Assembly: GCF_900112185.1 (NCBI RefSeq)
Contig: NZ_FOKP01000013.1
Coordinates: forward strand, 1 to 64,000
DNA: 64,000 bases
Origin: Allobosea sp. CRIB-10
GTDB taxonomy: Bacteria > Pseudomonadota > Alphaproteobacteria > Rhizobiales > Beijerinckiaceae
Direction of reading: 5' to 3'
The notes beneath the pieces were generated by a model that was given only the letters and a program-made list of their open reading frames with translations, did no database searches and was not told the DNA's origin. This document shows positions 16,817-25,201 of the stretch, piece by piece. The first letter of the stretch is position 1. The number at the start of each line of letters is the position of its first letter. A program made the position numbers and the translations under genes.

Positions 16817-18208
16817 ATGGATCCCCCGATGAAGCCCTGGCTGCCCGCCTCGCTCGACTATGTCGCAAGCTGGCTCGAATTCCAGCGCCGTTTCCATGAC
16901 CAGCCCGGTTGCGCGGTCGCGATCACGAATGAGGGCGAGATCGTGCTCGAGGCTGCCTTCGGCAGCGCCGATCTTTCGACCGGCGAGGCCCTGACGCCGC
17001 GCCACGGCTTCCGCATCGCCTCGCATTCGAAGAGCTTCACCGCCGCTGGCATCCTCCGCCTCGTCGAGCAGGGGCGCCTGCGGCTCGACGACAAGGCCGG
17101 CGCCTATGTCGAGGGCCTGCATCCAGACGTCGCGGCGGTGACGCTGACGCAGCTCCTTTCCAACAGCGCCGGACTCGCCCGCGACGGCGTCGATTGCGGC
17201 CAGTTCTTCGACCGCAAGCCCTATCTGCGGAAAGACGAGCTGCTCGCCGACCTCGCACGCCCTCCGATCTTCCCGGCCTCGCAGCGGCTGAAATACTCCA
17301 ATCACGGCTTCGGCCTGCTCGGCCTCGTGATCGAGGCGGTGACAGGCGAGCCCTATGCCGACTGGATCGCCCGCGAGATCGTCGCGCCTGCCGGGCTGAA
17401 GGAGACCAGGCCCGACATCACGCTCTGGACCGGACCGATGGCGAAGGGCCATAGCGGCACGCTGCCGCTCGGCCGGCGCGTGGTGATCCCGGGCGACAAT
17501 CCCGGCAATGCCATGGTCGCGGCTGCCGGCTTCGTCGCGACCGCGGCCGACATCGCCCGCTATGTCGCCCAGCTCGCGCCCAACGCGGAACGCAGCATTC
17601 TGTCGCCGCTCAGCCGCCGCGAGATGACGCGCCGGCTCTGGCCCGACGCCGAGAGCAGCCTGGGGCGCCATTACGGGCTGGGCACCATTTCCGGCGGCGG
17701 CGATGGTTGGGGCTGGGTCGGCCATTCCGGCGGCTTCCAGGGCTTCATCACCCGCACCGCCACCCTGCCCGAGCAGGGCCTCACCATCTCGGTGCTGACC
17801 AACGCCATCGACGGCCTCGCCCATCCCTGGCTCGACGGCGTGATGCAGATCTTCCGCAGCTTCGCCGAGCATGGCGCGCCGACGCCGGCGACCGAGCGCT
17901 GGCGCAAGCGCCTCTGGACGATCTGGGGCGCCGGTGATCTCGTGCCGGTCGACGGCAAGGTGCTGATGGCCAATCCGGCGCTGTTCAACCCCTTCCTGGA
18001 CGCCGGCGAGATCGTGCCGGACGGCGAGGACCAGGGCCGCATCGTCAAGGCCTCGGCCTTCGCCAGCCCCGGCGAGCCGGCTCGCCTTGTCCGCAATGCT
18101 GCGGGCGAGATCGAAGAGGCCTGGCTCGGCGCCGCGCAGGTGATCGGAGAAGAGGCGCTGAAGGCCGAGATGGTGGGGCGGTATGACCAGCGTCATGCTC
18201 GGGCTTGA
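16817..18208 (+). CDS. Serine hydrolase, beta-lactamase class C / DD-peptidase family
   Basis: The 463-residue protein has the three motifs of penicillin-binding serine hydrolases: SHSK (Ser69, Lys72), YSN in LKYSNHGFG (near 158), and HSGG (near 300). No signal peptide is evident, so it is probably a cytoplasmic esterase or peptidase rather than a resistance enzyme. A C-terminal extension of about 90 residues follows the catalytic domain. Starts at 16817 or 16829 are equivalent in support. The last residues (RHARA) and the stop codon are encoded by the first palindrome of a family A repeat, so the original C terminus may have been changed by insertion of the element. Confidence 0.85.
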   Translation: MDPPMKPWLPASLDYVASWLEFQRRFHDQPGCAVAITNEGEIVLEAAFGSADLSTGEALTPRHGFRIASHSKSFTAAGILRLVEQGRLRLDDKAGAYVEGLHPDVAAVTLTQLLSNSAGLARDGVDCGQFFDRKPYLRKDELLADLARPPIFPASQRLKYSNHGFGLLGLVIEAVTGEPYADWIAREIVAPAGLKETRPDITLWTGPMAKGHSGTLPLGRRVVIPGDNPGNAMVAAAGFVATAADIARYVAQLAPNAERSILSPLSRREMTRRLWPDAESSLGRHYGLGTISGGGDGWGWVGHSGGFQGFITRTATLPEQGLTISVLTNAIDGLAHPWLDGVMQIFRSFAEHGAPTPATERWRKRLWTIWGAGDLVPVDGKVLMANPALFNPFLDAGEIVPDGEDQGRIVKASAFASPGEPARLVRNAAGEIEEAWLGAAQVIGEEALKAEMVGRYDQRHARA

Positions 18209-18298
18209 CCCGAGCATCTCAGGCTGGAGGAGGCTCTAATCGGCGCTTTCTCGTCATGAGATTCTCGGGTCCGCGCTGCGCTCCGCCCGAGAATGACG
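18195..18298. repeat. Palindromic intergenic element, family A copy 2
   Basis: It starts with the same 23-base palindrome as the copy at 7136 (ATGCTCGGG-CTTGA-CCCGAGCAT). The second palindrome ATTCTCGGG/CCCGAGAAT lies at about 18261-18293 inside TCGTCATGAG...GAATGACG. The spacer between the two parts is longer than in copy 1. The stop codon of the serine hydrolase gene lies inside it. Confidence 0.85.
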
Positions 18299-18308
18299 CG
18301 CTAGCGCC

Positions 18309-19640
18309 TCACCTCACATAGTGCAGACGGCCAAACCGCCGCCGGAAGGCCGTCACATCGCGGGCGATCGCTTCGTCCGGCCGCGCCCCCGATAGCCCGT
18401 CGGCAATGAACCCAGCGAGCTCCGGCATGTGCTCCGGCTTCATGCCGAAGCGGACGATCTCGGGCGTGCCGAGCCTGAGCCCGTTGACGTCGCCCTCCAC
18501 CTCCGCGATCGGCAGGCCGATGCCGCAGCTCAGGATGTTGACGGCACGCAGCCGCTTCGCCGCTGCCTGGCCGCCGCCATAGGAGGACGCCTCGATCGCG
18601 AACTGGTGCGAGGTCGTCATGCCGCGATCGCGGGCGAAGACCGGCACCTGGCGCTCCACCAGTGCTTCGGCGAGTGCCTTGGCGGTTGCCGCCATCATCA
18701 CGGCGTAGTCGCGGCCGAACTCCTGCCAGTCCATCATGGTGATCGCCAGCGCCGCCGACTTGGCCGCGTCGAAATTGGCGGTGAGGCCGGGATAGGCGAT
18801 GGCGTCGAGCTTCTCGGCGAGGCCGGCGTCGTTGGTGACGATCAGGCCGGAGGGCGGGCCGCCCAGGCTCTTATAGGTGCTCATCGTCATGACGTGAGCG
18901 CCCTCCTCCAGCGGCTGCTGCCAGCCACCACCTGCGATCATGCCGGAGAGATGAGCGGCGTCGAACAGCACGATAGCGCCGACCTCGTCGGCGATGGCGC
19001 GGATCTCGCGGATCGGATGCGGGAAGAGATTGAGGCTGCCGCCGATGCTGATGACCTTCGGCCGAAGCCGCCGCGCATCCTCGCGCAGCTTGCCGACATC
19101 GACCGTGTAGCCGTCGGCATCGATCGGCGCGGGATGGGTGACGACGCCGTAGAGCCCGGCGGCGCCGGCACGGTGATGAGTGACATGGCCGCCGATCGCC
19201 GGCGGCGGCGCGATCACGACATCGCCCGGCTTCGCGGCAGCCATGAAGACATAGAGATTGGCGATCGCGCCGGAGGGCACGCGGATCTCGGCATAGTTCG
19301 CGCCAAAAACCTGCGCCGCCAGCTCGGCCGCCATCACCTCGGTCTGCTCGATCGCCTCGAGGCCCATCTCGTATTTGTCGCCGGGATAGCCGAGCGAGGG
19401 CCGCGTGCCGAGCCCCTGCCCCAGCACCGCCTCGGCACGCGGGTTCATCACATTGGTCGCGGGGTTGAGGTTGACGCAGTCACGCTCGTGGATGGTGCGG
19501 TTCTCGGCAACGAGGTTCGCGAGCCTCGCCTCGCGCCCTGCCCGATTCTCGCCGGCGACCTCGCCGGCGATGCGCAACACATAGTCCTCGCTCGCCGCCG
19601 GCACCCAGCCGCGCCGCGCCAGTTTCGCCGTCATCGCCAT
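18309..19640 (-). CDS. SHMT-like PLP enzyme, possibly acting on alpha-methylserine
   Basis: The 443-residue fold-type I PLP enzyme clearly belongs to the serine hydroxymethyltransferase family: GYPGDKYEMG near 85-93, FDAAHLSGMIAGG (Asp227, His230) and the Schiff-base lysine K257 in STYKSLGGPPSG. The active-site segment differs from true GlyA, which has THKTLRGPRGG, and the glycine-rich loop and N-terminal region also diverge. It is therefore more likely a paralog with other substrates. Enzymes of this type acting on alpha-methylserine are known from proteobacteria, Bosea among them as I recall, but that assignment here is inference. It is divergent from a LysR-type regulator with a perfect palindrome between them. 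Confidence 0.75.
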   Translation of the reverse strand: MAMTAKLARRGWVPAASEDYVLRIAGEVAGENRAGREARLANLVAENRTIHERDCVNLNPATNVMNPRAEAVLGQGLGTRPSLGYPGDKYEMGLEAIEQTEVMAAELAAQVFGANYAEIRVPSGAIANLYVFMAAAKPGDVVIAPPPAIGGHVTHHRAGAAGLYGVVTHPAPIDADGYTVDVGKLREDARRLRPKVISIGGSLNLFPHPIREIRAIADEVGAIVLFDAAHLSGMIAGGGWQQPLEEGAHVMTMSTYKSLGGPPSGLIVTNDAGLAEKLDAIAYPGLTANFDAAKSAALAITMMDWQEFGRDYAVMMAATAKALAEALVERQVPVFARDRGMTTSHQFAIEASSYGGGQAAAKRLRAVNILSCGIGLPIAEVEGDVNGLRLGTPEIVRFGMKPEHMPELAGFIADGLSGARPDEAIARDVTAFRRRFGRLHYVR

Positions 19641-19717
19641 CCCTCGCCGAGCCGTGTTTCGTCAGGCCATTGCAGCGATTTGCCGGCGCGGATGCAAACC
19701 AGTTATCGTCGCGTCGA

Positions 19718-19736
19718 GGCCTAGAAAATCTAGGCC
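19718..19736. promoter_or_regulatory. Perfect palindrome, likely LysR operator
   Basis: GGCCTAGAAAATCTAGGCC has 8-base arms and a 3-base centre. It lies in the 114-base gap between the divergent SHMT-like and LysR genes, 19 bases before the LysR ATG. It is the natural candidate for the regulator's binding site. Confidence 0.6.
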
Positions 19737-19754
19737 TAGCCACCGGTACCGAGC

Positions 19755-20636
19755 ATGCCCGTCAAACCGCCCCGCCCAGCCTTGCCGCCGCTCAATGCGC
19801 TGCGTGCCTTCGAGGCGGCGGCGCGGCTCGGCAGCTTCTCGAAGGCGGCCGAGGAGATCGGCGTTACGCAAGGCGCGATCGCCCAGCAAATTCGGCATCT
19901 CGAAGCCTTCCTCGGGCTGACCTTGTTCCGGCGGCTGCCGCAGGGCGTCGCGCTGACCGAGGCTGCGCAGGAGGCAAGGCCGCGGCTCAGCGCCGCCTTC
20001 GATGCGCTCGCCCTCATCGTGCAGGAGCTCAAGGCGAGCCATGCCGGCCGGGCGCTCACCATCGCCGCCCTGCCCTGCATCGCCCAGCTCTGGCTGTCGC
20101 CGCGCCTGCCGGCTCTGCAGCAGGCCTTTCCCGGGCTGGCCATCTCGATCAACGCGATGGAGGAGCCCCCGACAGGTCGGCACGACAGTTTCGACCTCGC
20201 GCTGTTCTACCTCGCCAAGCCGCCGGCCGGTTCGCTCGCGCTCGACGAAGACAGCCTGTTCCCGATCTGCACCCCCGCCCTCGCCGGCAAGCTGCGGACG
20301 CCAGTCGATCTCGCCGGCCAGACCCTGCTGCACGACGCCGTCTGGCGCGGCGACTGGGCGCGCTGGCTGCGCCATGCCGGCATCGACGGGATCGATCCCG
20401 GCCGCGGCCCATCCTATTCGCTCTATGCGCTGGCGCTCGATGCCGTGCTCGGCGGCGCCGGCATCCTGATCGGCCGCAAGAGCCTGGTCGCCCCCTATCT
20501 GGCCGACGGGCGGCTGGTCGCGCCCTTCGCTGAGGAGCGCCCAACCGGAGACAAGCTGACCCTGCTGTTCCCACCGGCTGGCAAGCCGCATCCGCGGCGG
20601 GCCGATGTCGTCGCCTGGCTAGAAGCCAACGGCTGA
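19755..20636 (+). CDS. LysR-family transcriptional regulator (GcvA-like)
   Basis: The 293-residue protein has an N-terminal winged helix-turn-helix (about 10-68) with LRAFEAAARLGSFSKAAEEIGVTQGAIAQQIRHLE, the GcvA-like form of the LysR signature. A co-inducer-binding domain runs from about 90 to 290. It probably controls the divergent SHMT-like gene through the palindrome at 19718, and GcvA-type regulators are often linked to glycine or serine metabolism. The ATG at 19755 fits the family start. The target and effector are inferred from position only. Confidence 0.9.
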   Translation: MPVKPPRPALPPLNALRAFEAAARLGSFSKAAEEIGVTQGAIAQQIRHLEAFLGLTLFRRLPQGVALTEAAQEARPRLSAAFDALALIVQELKASHAGRALTIAALPCIAQLWLSPRLPALQQAFPGLAISINAMEEPPTGRHDSFDLALFYLAKPPAGSLALDEDSLFPICTPALAGKLRTPVDLAGQTLLHDAVWRGDWARWLRHAGIDGIDPGRGPSYSLYALALDAVLGGAGILIGRKSLVAPYLADGRLVAPFAEERPTGDKLTLLFPPAGKPHPRRADVVAWLEANG

Positions 20637-20817
20637 TCCGCCCGTTGGCCACCGGTGCACGCCATGGCTGAAGGATGATGCAGCAGGAGCGGGCAAGTCG
20701 GTAGGGATCGCCTCCGGAATCTGCTACCTTTCGAAACAGGCGACCCTCGCGTGAAGCACACGCTGTGGCCCCGAGGGCCAGTATCGCAATTGACGGCAAT
20801 TTCTCCGGACGACTGCC

Positions 20818-21402
20818 ATGAAAGCTGTCGGACGCTGTCTGATCGCGAGCGCTGCCGCGCTCGTGTCATCCTTGCCTCTCGAAGCCTCGGCACGCGACGA
20901 GACGATCGAGCGCCTGCGCCTCGGCTCGGGCTTCGAAATCGTCATCGGTGAGAGGCAGGCCGATCCGGGAGGACAGCTGCTGGAAGCCCTGGCGATCTGG
21001 GTCGGCGCGAAGCTGGGTCAGCCGGTGCCCACCTCATTGCCGATGCTCGTCTTCAAGTCGCCCGAGCAAATCGCCGTGTTGCGGTTCAGGCAATATGCGT
21101 CCGAAATGGCGCAGCAACAGGATCAGCCAAATATCATCTCGATCTACGATGCGCGCGCGAACATCATCTATCTGAGAGACACATGGAAGGGCGCGACGGC
21201 AGCGGATCTGTCCGTCCTGGTTCACGAACTGGTCCATCACTTTCAGGAAGTGCACCAGACGAAGTTCGAATGCGAGGCAGCGCGCGAGGCCAAGGCTTTC
21301 GAGCTGCAGGAGAAGTGGCTGCGGCTATTCGGGGAATCACTGGAAGAGGAATTCCAGATCGATCCGTTCACACTCCTGGTCAGGACATCCTGCGCGATGT
21401 GA
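20818..21402 (+). CDS. Exported zincin-like protein (DUF6647-type)
   Basis: The 194-residue precursor has a signal peptide ending near LEASA. The mature part contains HELVHHFQ, an HExxH zinc-protease motif (H136, E137, H140), followed by several acidic residues (ECEAAREAKAFELQE) that could supply the third ligand. The overall pattern fits small periplasmic metallopeptidase-like proteins of the DUF6647 type; activity is not established. The ATG at 20818 directly begins the signal peptide. It is a single gene, transcribed toward the ribosomal protein operon on the other strand. Confidence 0.7.
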   Translation: MKAVGRCLIASAAALVSSLPLEASARDETIERLRLGSGFEIVIGERQADPGGQLLEALAIWVGAKLGQPVPTSLPMLVFKSPEQIAVLRFRQYASEMAQQQDQPNIISIYDARANIIYLRDTWKGATAADLSVLVHELVHHFQEVHQTKFECEAAREAKAFELQEKWLRLFGESLEEEFQIDPFTLLVRTSCAM

Positions 21403-21496
21403 GACCGGCATTTTCCGCGTCGGCAGCAATCTGTGAAAAACGAAAAGGGGCGGCATTTCTGCCACCCCTCTGAACGAATGTTCCGTCTGGCGCCGA

Positions 21497-21976
21497 TCAG
21501 CGCTTCGAAAACTGGAAGCTGCGGCGGGCCTTGGCCTTGCCGAACTTCTTGCGCTCGACCACGCGCGAGTCGCGGGTCAGGAAGCCTTCCTTCTTGAGCG
21601 GGCTGCGCAGCTCCGGCTCATAATGGGTCAGGGCCTTCGAGATGCCGTGACGAACCGCGCCGGCCTGGCCGGAGAGGCCGCCGCCCTTGACCGTGACGAC
21701 GACGTCGTACTGGGTCATGCGGTCGACCAGCATCAGCGGCTGCTGCAGGATCAGGCGCAGCACCGGACGGGCGAAATAGACTTCCTGGTCACGGGTGTTG
21801 ACCGTGATCTTGCCGGAACCCGGCTTGATCCAGACGCGGGCGATGGCGTTCTTGCGCTTGCCGGTGGCATAGGCGCGGCCCTGCGCATCGACCTTCTTGA
21901 CATGGACAGGAGCCTCGGGCTGGACGCCCTTGGCGACCTGACCGAGCTGCTCGAGAGACTGGAGAACCTCAGCCAT
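21497..21976 (-). CDS. rpsI: 30S ribosomal protein uS9
   Basis: This 159-residue uS9 has the usual alphaproteobacterial N-terminal extension of about 30 residues before the conserved core [19 protein letters not shown]. It ends in the basic [17 protein letters not shown] tail that reaches toward the P-site tRNA. It is second in the rplM-rpsI operon, starting two bases after the rplM stop codon, and is presumably translated from the same message. Confidence 0.97.
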   Translation of the reverse strand: MAEVLQSLEQLGQVAKGVQPEAPVHVKKVDAQGRAYATGKRKNAIARVWIKPGSGKITVNTRDQEVYFARPVLRLILQQPLMLVDRMTQYDVVVTVKGGGLSGQAGAVRHGISKALTHYEPELRSPLKKEGFLTRDSRVVERKKFGKAKARRSFQFSKR

Positions 21977-21978
21977 GG

Positions 21979-22440
21979 TCAGACCCTCGCGTTCTTGCGG
22001 TTGAGCGCCGCGACGTCGAGCGCCTCGGGCGACTGGGCGGCGTGCGGATGCTCGGCGCCCTTGTAGACGCGCAGATTGCCGAGGATCTGGCGGAAGAGCG
22101 GACCGCGCGGCAGCATGCGCTCGACAGCCTTCTCGACGACGCGCTCGGGGAAACGGCCATCCAGCAGGAACTTGGCGGAACGCTCCTTGATGCCACCCGG
22201 GAAACCGGTGTGGTGGTAGTAGACCTTCTGGTCGCGCTTGCGACCGGTCAGCACCACCTTCTCGGCGTTGATGACAATGATGTTATCGCCGCAGTCGACA
22301 TGCGGGGTGTAGGCGGCCTTGTGCTTGCCGCGCAGACGCATCGCCACCAGGGAGGCGAGACGGCCGACGACGAGCCCGGAGGCGTCGATCACAACCCACT
22401 TCTTCTCGACATCGGCGGGCTTGAGCGAGATGGTCTTCAT
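21979..22440 (-). CDS. rplM: 50S ribosomal protein uL13
   Basis: This 153-residue uL13 is full length, with [18 protein letters not shown] at the N terminus, the conserved [16 protein letters not shown], and [13 protein letters not shown]. It is the first gene of the rplM-rpsI operon. The only convincing promoter lies upstream of a terminator-like hairpin in its short leader, so attenuation is possible. In other bacteria uL13 leaders can regulate this operon, but no known L13-leader fold was recognised here. Confidence 0.97.
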   Translation of the reverse strand: MKTISLKPADVEKKWVVIDASGLVVGRLASLVAMRLRGKHKAAYTPHVDCGDNIIVINAEKVVLTGRKRDQKVYYHHTGFPGGIKERSAKFLLDGRFPERVVEKAVERMLPRGPLFRQILGNLRVYKGAEHPHAAQSPEALDVAALNRKNARV

Positions 22441-22462
22441 CGCGGCACCCTTCGGCTGCTTG

Positions 22463-22494
22463 AAAAAAGGACAAGCCGCCGGCAGGCCGGCGGC
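22463..22494 (-). terminator. Terminator-like hairpin in the rplM leader
   Basis: On the minus strand, GCCGCCGGC and GCCGGCGGC pair (22494-22475) and are followed by TTGTCCTTTTTT ending at 22463, only 23 bases before the rplM ATG. No promoter fits between it and rplM. It could be an attenuator for rplM-rpsI or a terminator for the thioesterase gene upstream. Confidence 0.7.
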
Positions 22495-22505
22495 GGTGTG
22501 GGCGC

Positions 22506-22534
22506 TGGATAGGCGGCTACCTGATAGATGTCAA
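22506..22534 (-). promoter_or_regulatory. Sigma-70-type promoter for rplM-rpsI
   Basis: TTGACA (22534-22529) and TATCCA (22511-22506) are separated by exactly 17 bases on the minus strand. Transcription would start near 22499, so the hairpin would form within the first 25 nucleotides of the message. Confidence 0.7.
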
Positions 22535-22611
22535 GCAGAGAAAATGCGCGCCCCTGGCCAAAAACGCATTGTTTTCATACCGATACGCAAAGAGGTATCA
22601 GGATACCATAA

Positions 22612-23040
22612 TTATCTTTCTGCCGGGATCGAATAGGTCCCCGTCGCATGGCAGACCATCTCGGCGTCACCTTGCGAATAGAGGCAGACCTCGCCGACGG
22701 CGAGGCGCTTGCCGAGCTTGAGCAGTTTCGCCTCGCCGATCAGCGCCGCCTGCCCCGGCTTGCGCAGGAAGTTGTAGTTGAGGCTCGTGGTCACCGCGAG
22801 CGCGACCGGGCCGATCTGGGCGAGGATCGCGACATAAAGCGCAAGATCAGCCAGCGCCATCATGGTCGGACCGGAGATGGTGCCGCCCGGCCGCAAATGC
22901 TTCTCATGGTAGTCGCAGCGCATGCGCGCGAAGAGCGGCCCGACCTCCTCGACGAAATAGGTGCGGCCGCCATAATGGAGCTGCGGGAAGACCTGATCGA
23001 GATAGGCCTCGATCTCGGCGGCGCTCATGCGGGTCGTCAT
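22612..23040 (-). CDS. PaaI-family hotdog thioesterase
   Basis: The 142-residue protein has a single hotdog fold of the PaaI/YbgC-like type, with HLRPGGTISGPTMMALADLALYVAI at the active-site helix and TTSLNYNFLRKP in the following strand. It probably hydrolyses acyl-CoA thioesters; substrate is unknown. Starts at 23040 (ATG) and 23028 (ATG) are both possible. It is divergent from an enoyl-CoA hydratase gene with a 94-base gap, which suggests a shared link to acyl-CoA metabolism. Confidence 0.85.
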   Translation of the reverse strand: MTTRMSAAEIEAYLDQVFPQLHYGGRTYFVEEVGPLFARMRCDYHEKHLRPGGTISGPTMMALADLALYVAILAQIGPVALAVTTSLNYNFLRKPGQAALIGEAKLLKLGKRLAVGEVCLYSQGDAEMVCHATGTYSIPAER

Positions 23041-23134
23041 CGTGCGGAAAACCGAGGGCTGATCGGACGTTAGTCCCCTTGCAGCACGGCACCCGGCTTC
23101 CGACAATAGGACAAACAGCGAAAGGCCTGTCGCC

Positions 23135-23941
23135 ATGAACGCCCATGCCAGAGCGCAGATCCTGCTGCGCGAGGATGCCGATGGCATCGCGACACTGACC
23201 CTGAACCGGCCCGAGGCGCGCAATCCGCTAAGCGAGGCGATGCTGGCGGCGCTGTCGGAAACCTTTGCTGCGATCGCCAACGACCGCAGCGTGCGGGCAG
23301 TGGTGCTCGCCGCCGCCGGGCCGGTCTTCTCTGCTGGACACGACCTCAAGGAGATGAGCGCGCGCCGGGCCGATCCCGATCGCGGCCGCGCCTATTTCGC
23401 CGATGTCCTCGGCCGTTGCTCCGGAGTGATGCAGCAGATCACCGCCCTGCCCCAGCCGGTGATCGCCGCGGTCGAAGGCACGGCGACAGCTGCCGGCTGC
23501 CAGCTCGTCGCGAGCTGCGACCTCGCCGTCGCCGGGCAAGCCGCGCGCTTCTGCACGCCCGGCGTCCATATCGGCCTGTTCTGCTCGACGCCGATGGTGG
23601 CGCTCTCGCGCAATCTCTCTTCCAAGCACGCGATGGAGATGCTGCTGCTCGGCGAGATGGTGCCGGCGCAGGAGGCGGCTCGGATGGGCCTGATCAACCG
23701 GGTCGTGCCGGCAGGGGAAGCGCTGGCAGAAGCGAAGCGGCTTGCGGCGGTGATCGCCTCGAAATCGGCGACGACGGTGAAGGTCGGAAAGCGCGCCTTC
23801 TACGAGCAGCGCGAGATGGGGCTGAAGGCGGCCTATGACCACGCCTCGGCGGTGATGGTCGAGAACATGCTGGCGCGCGATGCCGAGGAAGGCATCGGCG
23901 CCTTCATGGAAAAGCGGACGCCGGACTGGCGCCACAGCTGA
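23135..23941 (+). CDS. Enoyl-CoA hydratase/isomerase family protein
   Basis: The 268-residue crotonase-fold protein has the oxyanion-hole segments FSAGHDLKEM (near 65-75) and EGTATAAGCQLVASCDLAVA (near 112-131). In the second segment the catalytic Glu/Gly positions of hydratases are altered, with Cys and Ala in the usual E-x-x-G-G-G region. It resembles the ECHDC3-like group, so hydration of enoyl-CoA is not certain. The ATG at 23135 follows a weak GGCCTG stretch. It is divergent from the PaaI thioesterase. Confidence 0.85.
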   Translation: MNAHARAQILLREDADGIATLTLNRPEARNPLSEAMLAALSETFAAIANDRSVRAVVLAAAGPVFSAGHDLKEMSARRADPDRGRAYFADVLGRCSGVMQQITALPQPVIAAVEGTATAAGCQLVASCDLAVAGQAARFCTPGVHIGLFCSTPMVALSRNLSSKHAMEMLLLGEMVPAQEAARMGLINRVVPAGEALAEAKRLAAVIASKSATTVKVGKRAFYEQREMGLKAAYDHASAVMVENMLARDAEEGIGAFMEKRTPDWRHS

Positions 23942-24009
23942 GCGGGCGGGCTCGCCCCGCGACAAGCCCGCCATCGAGAATGGACGCCTATGCGCCTATG
24001 GCCGCATGC

Positions 24010-24450
24010 TCAGATGCCGAAGAGCGGGATCGGTTCGTTCTGCGTCCGGGCCGGTTCGACTTCGGCGGGCGCCGTGCGCTGTGCATGCTCATCCGCCGGC
24101 AATTGTAGCACGGTCGCCATCTGGCCTTCCGAAAGGTTGGTCAGCAGCACGATCTGGCCATTGGGCAGTTCGATCGCATCATGGTGGGCATAGGGCTTGT
24201 CGAGATCGACCTGGCGGAAGCGCGCCACCGTCGCCCCGAGGCGGCGATGCGGCAGGAAGCCGATCGCCCTGTCGCATTCGATCTCGGAGGCGAAGGCCAG
24301 CTCGGTGCCGGGCAGCACGCAGACCGCGACGTTCGGCTCGCCGGCGGCGCAAAAGCCCCTGGTGCTCGATCCGATGAAGCTGGTGGATTTGAGGACATCG
24401 CCGACTTTGGCAGGAGTCGACATCACATGGTGCAGACTGTAGTCGCACAT
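24010..24450 (-). CDS. Conserved hypothetical protein (MCDYSLHH type)
   Basis: I do not know a function. The 146-residue soluble protein begins MCDYSLHHV and contains two cysteine-bearing stretches, STRGFCAAGEPNVAVCVLPG and IECDRAIGFLPHRR. It ends in a proline- and glutamate-rich tail. Similar proteins with this N terminus occur in Hyphomicrobiales, as I recall. The ATG at 24450 has a strong GGAGGG site. No signal peptide is seen. It stands alone between convergent and divergent neighbours. Confidence 0.7.
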   Translation of the reverse strand: MCDYSLHHVMSTPAKVGDVLKSTSFIGSSTRGFCAAGEPNVAVCVLPGTELAFASEIECDRAIGFLPHRRLGATVARFRQVDLDKPYAHHDAIELPNGQIVLLTNLSEGQMATVLQLPADEHAQRTAPAEVEPARTQNEPIPLFGI

Positions 24451-24605
24451 GGCAGACCCTCCTCGCTGATGAAGAGCGGGATTTGCTCTCCCCTCTCCAA
24501 GATGGGGAATGCGCTTGCCGACGCTATGTTCCAGGCGTCGGCGCGCCTTCGCCGTCGATTCAGGAACGCTGGGCAACAGGTTCAATTCGCTGGGATTTTG
24601 GCTCC

Positions 24606-25136
24606 GTGAATCATGACGCTTACGACGATGCGCTCATTCGCCGCATCCTGCGCGAGGTGAAGACCGTGGCGCTGGTCGGCGCCTCCGCCAACGAGGCGCG
24701 CCCGAGCTGGATCGTAACCAAATATTTGCTCGATCGCGGCTATGACGTGATGCCGGTCAATCCCGGCCTCGCGGGGCAGACGCTGCTGGGCAAGACCGTC
24801 TATGGCTCGCTCAAGGACATCCCCGGCCCGGTCGACATGGTCGAGATATTCCGTAACTCGGAAGCGGCGGGGCCGATCACCGACGAGGCTCTGAGCCTGG
24901 ACCCGCTGCCCAAGGTGATCTGGATGCAGCTCTCGGTGCGCAATGACGAGGCTGCCGCCAAAGCCGAGGCCAAGGGCGTCACCGTGATCATGAACCGCTG
25001 CCCGAAGATCGAATATGGCCGGCTCTCCGGCGAGATCGGCTGGCAGGGCATCAATTCGCGCATCCTCTCGGCGAAGAAGCCGGTGCTCGCCGGCAAGGGC
25101 TTCCAGAAGCTGACGATCAACCGGCCGGGGACGTAA
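24606..25136 (+). CDS. CoA-binding domain protein (YccU-like)
   Basis: The 176-residue protein consists of one CoA-binding Rossmann domain, with VALVGASANEARPSWIV near 20-36 and VNPGLAGQTLLGKTVYGSL near 51-69. It ends with the conserved IMNRCPKIEYGRL segment. Members bind CoA; the biological role is unknown. The GTG at 24606 is used because it begins the family N terminus (MNHDAYDDALIRRIL when read as Met). The gene lies 65 bases upstream of a solute-binding protein gene in the same direction. Confidence 0.85.
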   Translation: MNHDAYDDALIRRILREVKTVALVGASANEARPSWIVTKYLLDRGYDVMPVNPGLAGQTLLGKTVYGSLKDIPGPVDMVEIFRNSEAAGPITDEALSLDPLPKVIWMQLSVRNDEAAAKAEAKGVTVIMNRCPKIEYGRLSGEIGWQGINSRILSAKKPVLAGKGFQKLTINRPGT

Positions 25137-25201
25137 GGCCCCTTCCACCCAGCCGGACGATCGCTAATCTCGCCGCTCCCGCTTTCTGCTGGAGAAGGCC
25201 G

